Part shown: positions 58,533-64,000 of the stretch, in pieces | How positions within the stretch are numbered: the stretch's first letter is position 1 | How the letters are laid out: each line of letters opens with the position of its first letter | Assembly: GCF_000626635.1 (NCBI RefSeq) | Contig: NZ_CP007451.1 | Coordinates: 4,756,501-4,820,500 of the forward strand | Source: Draconibacterium orientale | GTDB taxonomy: Bacteria; Bacteroidota; Bacteroidia; Bacteroidales; Prolixibacteraceae | Direction of reading: 5' to 3' | Length of the DNA stretch: 64,000 nucleotides | Made by a program: the position numbers and the translations under genes | The notes under the pieces: model-generated | What the model was told of the DNA's origin: nothing | The model's input: only the letters and a program-made list of their open reading frames with translations | Databases searched by the model: none

Positions 58533-59934
58533 ATGCTTATGCCACGATTCGTATTTCTCTTATTCCTGTTTTTTAGTTCCCAGCTTAGCGCGCAACACTA
58601 TAACATTGAGGTGCAGCTTAATGGCGCTCCGAACAAAACAGTACAGCTGGCCTACCATTACCTCGACAAAATATATGCTGCCAACACCGCAAAACTTGAT
58701 GCGAACGGGCATGGCGCATTTACCGGCGACAGTCTCTTAACGCAAGGATTGTATAAAATTCTGGTGGATAAAGACCACCATTTTGATTTTCTGTTGGGGG
58801 CTGATCAGGATTTTAAATTAAGCAATTCAACATTTGCAGGTAAGGATGCGAAAATAGAAGGCGCAGCCGAATCGGAAGCTTTTGTCGATTACATGAATTT
58901 TCTGGCCGACCTGCAGCAACAAAGTGCCTCGTTAAACAAAGCCTACCAAAATGCCAATGCCACAGAAAAAGCGGAAATAGCCCAACAACGTGAGGCACTG
59001 AACGACGAAATGCACGATTACTGGGCGATGGTGGAGAAAAAGTACCCCAACTCATTTCTCAATAAATTTTTAACTGCTAATTACGTTCCTAAACTCGACC
59101 AGTCAACCTTACCAAAAGAAATCCAGGAGAATGATTCTTTGCTGTTATTGGCTCAATTCAACTATCAGAAAGAACATTATTGGGATTATTTTGATTATAC
59201 CGACGAACGTTACCTGTTCACACCTTTTTTACAAAACCAAACTTGAAACCTGGTTTAATAAAGTTTTATACCCTGCTTATGATTCCGTAAAACCATACGT
59301 TTATCAATTTATTGAAGATGTAAAACCCAATAAACGCTTGTTTCAGTTTGCCACTTCTTTCTTTCTGAATAGCAGCATTAACAGCAACATTATGGGCATG
59401 GACGCCCTGTTTGTAGATATTGCCCGCGATTATTATTTAAGTGGCGAAGCTTTTTGGGCATCAGAAGAATCGATGGAGGCTATTCGCGAAAATGTACTTT
59501 TTATGCAAGATAACCTTATCGGTAAAACTGCTCCCGATCTCACGCTGGAAACTTACGATGGTGAATTTGTCAACCTGCACCAAATTGATTCGAAATTAAC
59601 CGCAGTTCTGATTTACGAGCCCAATTGTTCGCATTGTAAAGTTTTTGTTCCTGAATTTTACAAAGAAGTTTACCTGCCCAACAAAGACAAAGGACTGACA
59701 GTGTATGCCATTTACTCGATGGATGACAAGAGCGAATGGACTGAGTTTTTAGCCAAACACAACATGTTCGACTGGATAAATGTTTGGGATCCGCAACACA
59801 CTTCGCGCTTCAAAATTAAATACGACGCCCGAAAAACGCCTGGCGTTTACCTGCTCGACGAACATAAAAAAATCATCGGTAAAAAACTGACTGTCGAACA
59901 GTTAGAAGAAATTGTTCCCCGGGAATTGAACTAA
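58533..59934 (+). pseudogene. Frameshifted thioredoxin-like DUF5106-type protein
   Basis: Two frames together make one protein of about 465 residues. The first (58533-59246) carries the signal peptide (PRFVFLLFLFFSSQLSAQ) and a DUF4369-like N-terminal domain and stops at FLQNQT; the second continues KLETWFNKVLYPAYDSVKPY and reaches 59934. An extra C at 59237-59238 (CAAAACCAAACTT) explains the +1 shift; without it the joint reads FLQNKLETW. The C-terminal part has a thioredoxin fold with EPNCSHCKVFVP (redox CxxC, Cys-Ser-His-Cys) and KTPGVYLLD. This family acts in envelope redox chemistry. As shown, the redox domain is cut off from its signal peptide. A real mutation or a consensus error are both possible. 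Confidence 0.82.
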
Positions 59935-59976
59935 GCGTAGCTAAACCTGTTATCCTGAATAACAAAATACGGAAAT

Positions 59977-60450
59977 ATGAATGAACAATTCAGCAAAGAA
60001 GATATTTTAAAGCGACAGTACGACTGGGGTAACGGAATTATTCGCATCGGTAAAATTTACACCGCGAAAGGCGATTATGTAAAAGCGGCCAAAGAGCACA
60101 TTGACGACTTGTATGGTTACGGTGAAAGCAAAGTACTTTTTAAGCCTACAAAAGCTACCGATCCGCAGTTCAGGGCAAGTAAAGAAGAAGCTCTTTCGTA
60201 CTTTGTTGGAGGAAACAACGAATTTCCCGAAGACCAGGGATTTGCGCTTCAGCCCTGGGAAAAAGTGCGTTTTGAAGTACACGGTTTTATTGCCAATTTT
60301 AAACAGGCTATAATTATGGGAAACTACTTCTTTATTGATGCCAATGGTGGGGAAACAAAGGTCGAATACACGATGGGATTCTTCAGGGCTGCCGACAACT
60401 CGTTAAAGCTTAATCTTCACCACTCATCATTTCCTTTTAAGCCTGAATAA
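59977..60450 (+). CDS. NTF2/SnoaL-like protein
   Basis: The 157-residue protein lacks a signal peptide. It has an alpha-helical start (EDILKRQYDWGNGIIRIGKIY), then PTKATDPQFRASKEEALSYFVGG, and ends with the strand pattern GNYFFIDANGGETKVEYTMGFFRAADNSLKLNLHHSSFPF, characteristic of the cone-shaped NTF2-like fold. Such proteins, as I recall, are sometimes named phosphoribosyl-AMP cyclohydrolase in databases, which has no support here. No substrate is evident. It follows the thioredoxin-like gene at 42 nt. Confidence 0.6.
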   Translation: MNEQFSKEDILKRQYDWGNGIIRIGKIYTAKGDYVKAAKEHIDDLYGYGESKVLFKPTKATDPQFRASKEEALSYFVGGNNEFPEDQGFALQPWEKVRFEVHGFIANFKQAIIMGNYFFIDANGGETKVEYTMGFFRAADNSLKLNLHHSSFPFKPE

Positions 60451-60574
60451 GATACCTTTTTAAGCATAACGAATGAACAGTTACCCATGACACTGATTGG
60501 AAATGTTATTGTAACTTTTAACAACTAAAATCCAGATCATGCGAAAAGCTGCTGGATTTCTGTTCGGTGCTTAT

Positions 60575-62755
60575 TTACGGTACAAATGAGATTTTGCGGG
60601 TAACATACGAATCACCGTAAGGAAGACGCACAAAATAAACACCGGCAGTGTTTCCTTGCAGATTGAGTTTTATACGGAAATTATCGGTCTTTATTACTGA
60701 AGTTTTTATTTCCTGCCCGATTAGGTTATACACCACAACACTCTCCGGATCAATTTCTTTATCCGATTCCAGGTTTAGTTCGCCTGCCGTAGGATTTGGA
60801 TACACCAAAACGTTTTTGGGTTGCTCCACGGTTGGTGTATCTGTTAACAAGCTGTAATTACAGGCAACCAGCTCCATCACATTAACCATAGCATGGTTTT
60901 GGGCATTCAGCGAAGTGAAACTTTCCCAGCTACCGTTTTGACGTACATAAAGGTGGTTCTCTGCATCTTCATATTCGCGTAACGATTGATAGACCGCAAA
61001 GGTATCGGCAGCATTAACGTCACTCAATTCAAAACCTACGTAAAAATCACCTGAAGGCTCAACCATCTGATCGAAACCTACAAAGTTCATGGCATCTTCA
61101 GCCCAGTTATCAATAATTACCTCTTTACTGTACAGCAGATTATCGGGATAAGTACCGCCATCGTACACTTTAACGGTTATGCGGCTATTGTTTTTATTGG
61201 TTACCAGTTTCCCAACACCAAACGAAACGCCATCCAGAATTTCATCACCGTTTATAGAAAAACGTTCTACGATTTCCGTTATTCCTAACGAATTGGTTCC
61301 GCCCCAATACCCTTCTATTGTGCCTGAAACGGTTAAGGCAATATTTGCATGCTCATCCGTATCGGTTAAATTTGTAAAAGCGTTACACAAATCCTCGTTG
61401 GTATTAAATTGTTTTCCGTTTAATTCTAAAGCACCTGTGCCCTTGGGGTCAAGCCAATGTTTTAGTTGCTTTGTTGAGTCGGAGCTATAATCCCATTGCA
61501 TTGCAAAACGGGCAAAATAATCGTTCACCGGGTTACCGCAAAACGCAGCCCCTCCCGACAACGTGCCAATTACCTGTTCTTCCATATTAAACAAAGCACC
61601 ACCCGATGAACCTACTTCTGTAACACCTCCGTCCCATCGCAATATATTGAACGATCCGTTTTTTGGATTTTTAACCGACGATGAAGTAAATGTTGCGTAT
61701 TCCGGGGCGTCGTTGTCAAACGAGATCTTCTTAATATCTCCCTGTGGATGATGGATACTTACCGAGGAATCGGGTACTCCCGGCGATCGGTCCCACCCCG
61801 CATAATATGGTCTGAAATCAGGTGGTGGCAAATCGTCTAATTCTACCAGTGCAAAATCCAGACTATCGTAATGGGCTTTCATAATCGCTCCTGAGAGCGA
61901 ATGAATCGGGTCGCCATCCAAAGGGGCGCAATACGGGCTTTCGTAATTGAAAGTATAAACCGTGGTTTTGGCATATTCCCATTTATCGTAACAATGCGAT
62001 GCCGACAAAACATAAGGCTTTTTGTTTTCAGCAGTATTATTAAGCAATGTTCCGGTACATACTTCCCTGCCATCAACAATTAAACGAACCACAGCATCTT
62101 TTACCTCACTCCAGCGATCGCCGATTTGGCAGTTCACATCAATATTACAGTCACCGGCTGTTTTCCCCTGAATCGGCCGTCTGTCAAACTTTAAAATTCC
62201 CATAAAATCGTGGTTCACGCGGGTAATCGTAAAATCATCCGGTGTTCCTTCTTCTTCGGGAACTTCGTACTGCACGGTAATTTTATCGCCGGCAACCGGT
62301 GCAACCGCAAATTTTTGCGAAGGTTTATTGTTTCGCGCGGTAAAAGCGCCAAGGTATTGGTTATTCTCTTCGTTGTAAATAAACAAACGCGCTTTGTTAT
62401 TTAACTGAAAATCATCGAAAATAAGGTTGAGCGAATAGGCATTATCCGAGGCAATGGTAATGCGCCAAACATTAAAACCTGCGTTTGTTGAATACCACAC
62501 GCCTGAATTTGACGGGCGAAGATCAACATTAAAAGCATGCGCAAAAGTAAGTGCCTTTAACTGTGCATCAGTTATTTTGTTTGCATCCATCGCGGCCTTA
62601 ACAACACTCTGCTTCAATACCGGCATATTTACAAACGCCCTGTCGGTACTTTTCAAAGTAACAACCTGCAAAGGAAACCCTCCCTCCGACAACTGTGCGC
62701 TTAGCGAGTTACACACAAAAATCAGTACAATCAAAACTGGAATATACAAACGCAT
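60575..62755 (-). CDS. Trypsin-like serine protease with T9SS sorting domain
   Basis: A 726-residue exported protease, lysyl-endopeptidase-like. Signal peptide MRLYIPVLIVLIFVCNSLSAQ; a propeptide-like part to about 200; catalytic His254 (SASHCY), Asp300 (SLDFALVEL) and Ser384 (GSSGGAL); and several Cys (CNIDVNC, VCTG, HCYD, YCAP, FCG) that suggest disulfides as in Achromobacter-type Lys-C enzymes. A beta-rich region (about 450-640) precedes the T9SS domain (VLVYPNPTAGELNLESDKEI, ending SYVTRKISFVP). It should be released or anchored at the cell surface. Substrate specificity is not certain. Confidence 0.9.
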   Translation of the reverse strand: MRLYIPVLIVLIFVCNSLSAQLSEGGFPLQVVTLKSTDRAFVNMPVLKQSVVKAAMDANKITDAQLKALTFAHAFNVDLRPSNSGVWYSTNAGFNVWRITIASDNAYSLNLIFDDFQLNNKARLFIYNEENNQYLGAFTARNNKPSQKFAVAPVAGDKITVQYEVPEEEGTPDDFTITRVNHDFMGILKFDRRPIQGKTAGDCNIDVNCQIGDRWSEVKDAVVRLIVDGREVCTGTLLNNTAENKKPYVLSASHCYDKWEYAKTTVYTFNYESPYCAPLDGDPIHSLSGAIMKAHYDSLDFALVELDDLPPPDFRPYYAGWDRSPGVPDSSVSIHHPQGDIKKISFDNDAPEYATFTSSSVKNPKNGSFNILRWDGGVTEVGSSGGALFNMEEQVIGTLSGGAAFCGNPVNDYFARFAMQWDYSSDSTKQLKHWLDPKGTGALELNGKQFNTNEDLCNAFTNLTDTDEHANIALTVSGTIEGYWGGTNSLGITEIVERFSINGDEILDGVSFGVGKLVTNKNNSRITVKVYDGGTYPDNLLYSKEVIIDNWAEDAMNFVGFDQMVEPSGDFYVGFELSDVNAADTFAVYQSLREYEDAENHLYVRQNGSWESFTSLNAQNHAMVNVMELVACNYSLLTDTPTVEQPKNVLVYPNPTAGELNLESDKEIDPESVVVYNLIGQEIKTSVIKTDNFRIKLNLQGNTAGVYFVRLPYGDSYVTRKISFVP

Positions 62756-62996
62756 TTTTAAATGGTTTTTGCAGGGTAAATAAAATAATTACCGCGAAAA
62801 TTACGTATTTTTTAATCAATTCAAATCAATCACGTAACTTTTCAACAAAAACTCAAGTATTGTGTTTTATATTGCACATAAACGTAACTATTGTAAAATC
62901 TTTGATTAAACGTGAGACGAAATGCATACCAATAGTATGACGAAATCTCATTCGAAAACGCTGTCAACTGACGAATTAACTTAAAAAAATAAACAG

Positions 62997-63377
62997 ATGA
63001 AAAAGTCATTATCAATTTTCGTTGCACTTTTTTTTGTTCTCAGTCTGGTTGCATTAGGCACCAACAAACCAACAAAAACGCCGGCTATGCCCGACGATGT
63101 GAAAGCGGTAATCCAGAATTCGTGTTTCGGATGCCACAATACCGATTCCAAAAATGAAGACGGAAAAAAGAGCTTGACTTCAACAAACTCGACAGCCTTT
63201 CGAAAATTAAAATGATTAGTACTTACAAAGAAATTGGTGAAGTACTTGAGAAAAATGAAATGCCGCCAAAAAAAATTCCTCGAAAGATTTCCGGACAAAG
63301 CTTTAAGCGACGATCATAAACAATTGTTATTGGATTGGTCGAAAAAAGAAGCCGAAGCCCTGGTAAAAGGAATGTAA
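62997..63377 (+). pseudogene. Haem-binding CxxCH protein broken by two A-run shifts
   Basis: Signal-peptide start (KKSLSIFVALFFVLSLVALG), then a haem-binding motif CFGCH near residue 43. The frame is broken at the A run 63164-63169 (six A; seven would read GKKELDFNKLDSLSKIKM) and again at 63268-63275 (eight A; seven would read PPKKFLERFPDKALSDDHKQ). Repairing both gives one continuous protein ending KEAEALVKGM with its stop at 63375-63377, one base before the next gene. The two errors are of opposite sign and cancel. The composite matches the haem-binding domain of small periplasmic proteins in this phylum. The window alone cannot tell mutation from sequencing error. Confidence 0.8.
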
Positions 63378-63378
63378 T

Positions 63379-63852
63379 ATGCGCATAGTTGTTCGATCTT
63401 CACTAATTACATTGCTGCTTGCTTTTATCGTAATCCAGTTTTTTCAACCCGAGAAAAATAGCGAGGAAGTAAGCAGCAATCATATTTTTAAGCAGGTAGA
63501 AGTTCCTGAAAATATTCAAACGCTGCTAACAAATGCCTGTTTGGATTGCCACTCGAACCATACAAACTACTGGTGGTACAACCACATTGCGCCGGTTTCG
63601 TGGATGGTGGACAATCATATAACCGAAGGCAAATCGGAACTTAATTTTTCGGATTGGGGCACCATGGATATTTTTGAGAAGATTACCATACTGGAAGAAA
63701 TTTGCCAGGAAGCGGAACGAAAATCCATGCCCTTAAAATCGTACCGTGCTATTCACCCACAAGCAAAATTAAGCGACCAACAAATTGCCGAACTTTGCGA
63801 TTGGACTACCAAACTGGCCGAAGAATTACTGGCCAAAGCTGCCGGTGAATAA
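63379..63852 (+). CDS. Haem-binding domain protein
   Basis: A 157-residue exported or membrane-anchored protein with an N-terminal hydrophobic segment (SSLITLLLAFIVIQFF) and a CLDCHSNHTNYWWYNHIAPVSW stretch containing CxxCH (Cys-Leu-Asp-Cys-His), typical of the small haem-binding domain family (PF14376 as I recall). The rest is helical (EKITILEEICQEAERKS). It begins 1 nt after the preceding haem protein, so both form an operon. Partner electron carriers are not in the window. Confidence 0.85.
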   Translation: MRIVVRSSLITLLLAFIVIQFFQPEKNSEEVSSNHIFKQVEVPENIQTLLTNACLDCHSNHTNYWWYNHIAPVSWMVDNHITEGKSELNFSDWGTMDIFEKITILEEICQEAERKSMPLKSYRAIHPQAKLSDQQIAELCDWTTKLAEELLAKAAGE

Positions 63853-63877
63853 TTTTTACCAAAACTTACATAAATAT

Positions 63878-63885
63878 TATCTTTA
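63878..63885 (+). promoter_or_regulatory. -7-like element before the right-edge gene
   Basis: TATCTTTA differs at one base from TAnnTTTG and lies 16 nt before the ATG at 63901. Confidence 0.35.
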
Positions 63886-63900
63886 CCAAAAACCGACGAA

Positions 63901-64000
63901 ATGAAGGTATTGGTAATGTATGTTGAAGAGTTTTCGTACCAGCCGGCACAGAAAAACCTTGAGGAAGTTGAAGAAATTACGGCGGGTGCACAATTTTCAG
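63901..64000 (+). CDS. Partial gene, possibly a ThrRS-type editing domain protein
   Basis: The window ends inside this frame. The 33 visible residues start MKVLVMYVEEFSYQ and continue PAQKNLEEVEEITAGAQFS. The pattern of M-K-V-L-x-x-Y-V-E, then a short acidic stretch, resembles the archaeal-type threonyl-tRNA synthetase editing domain found as a free protein in some bacteria, but too little is present to be sure. The start follows a promoter-like element and the haem-protein operon. Confidence 0.35.
   Translation, partial: MKVLVMYVEEFSYQPAQKNLEEVEEITAGAQFS

Overview
The window looks like a chromosomal segment from an anaerobic or facultative member of the Bacteroidota, most likely near the Marinilabiliales/Prolixibacteraceae (lineage is inference). 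The signs are: many promoters of the Bacteroidota type (TTTG, then TAnnTTTG) with no clear Shine-Dalgarno sites; a short primary sigma factor without a long N-terminal region; a Rho factor with a long Gln-rich insert; and two secreted proteins ending in type IX secretion (T9SS) sorting domains. No rRNA, tRNA or CRISPR array was seen.

Layout. 0-3.8 kb: structured repeats, a putative small RNA with its own promoter and terminator, murB, a family 4 glycosyltransferase and ftsE. 3.9-14.5 kb: a 1023-residue TPR protein coupled to an outer-membrane barrel, then gyrB, a LOG-family hydrolase, an HtrA protease and rpoD. 14.5-18.6 kb: a cation/proton antiporter, a FucP-like sugar permease and mannose-1-phosphate guanylyltransferase. 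18.9-29.0 kb is an acyl-CoA and acetate block: ptb-buk, acs, an OFA-type carboxylate transporter, an ADP-forming acyl-CoA synthetase fused to a GNAT acetyltransferase, and a Sir2 deacylase. The last three could make, acetylate and deacetylate Acs. 29.1-41.2 kb: a tricorn-like protease, a lipoprotein, an AraC/TPR regulator interrupted by one in-frame stop, a phased box array upstream of it, an outer-membrane DUF6588-type protein, an alcohol dehydrogenase remnant with an intact promoter, and a large FAD/Fe-S D-2-hydroxyacid dehydrogenase.

41.2-49.8 kb is accessory DNA: a complete IS1595-type element with an 8-bp target duplication, a T9SS-exported DUF11/HYR-like surface protein broken by two reading-frame breaks, a decayed stretch, a plug-only TonB-receptor-like protein and a methyltransferase. 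50-64 kb returns to ordinary genes: rho, a U32 peptidase/RNA hydroxylase relative, an ECF sigma/anti-sigma/DUF4097 operon, a family 2 glycosyltransferase, a frameshifted thioredoxin-like lipid-exported protein, an NTF2-like protein, a T9SS serine protease, two CxxCH haem-binding proteins (one frameshifted twice in A runs), and a partial gene at the right edge.

The most unusual structure is the array at 36344-36524: ten TCCTGC/GCAGGA boxes at 20-21 bp steps, five in each orientation around a central palindrome, directly upstream of the AraC-type regulator. The second theme is loss of single genes by single-base changes, at 35380, 43048, 45327, 59237, 63164 and 63268. Several lie in homopolymer runs, so real decay and consensus error must be separated.
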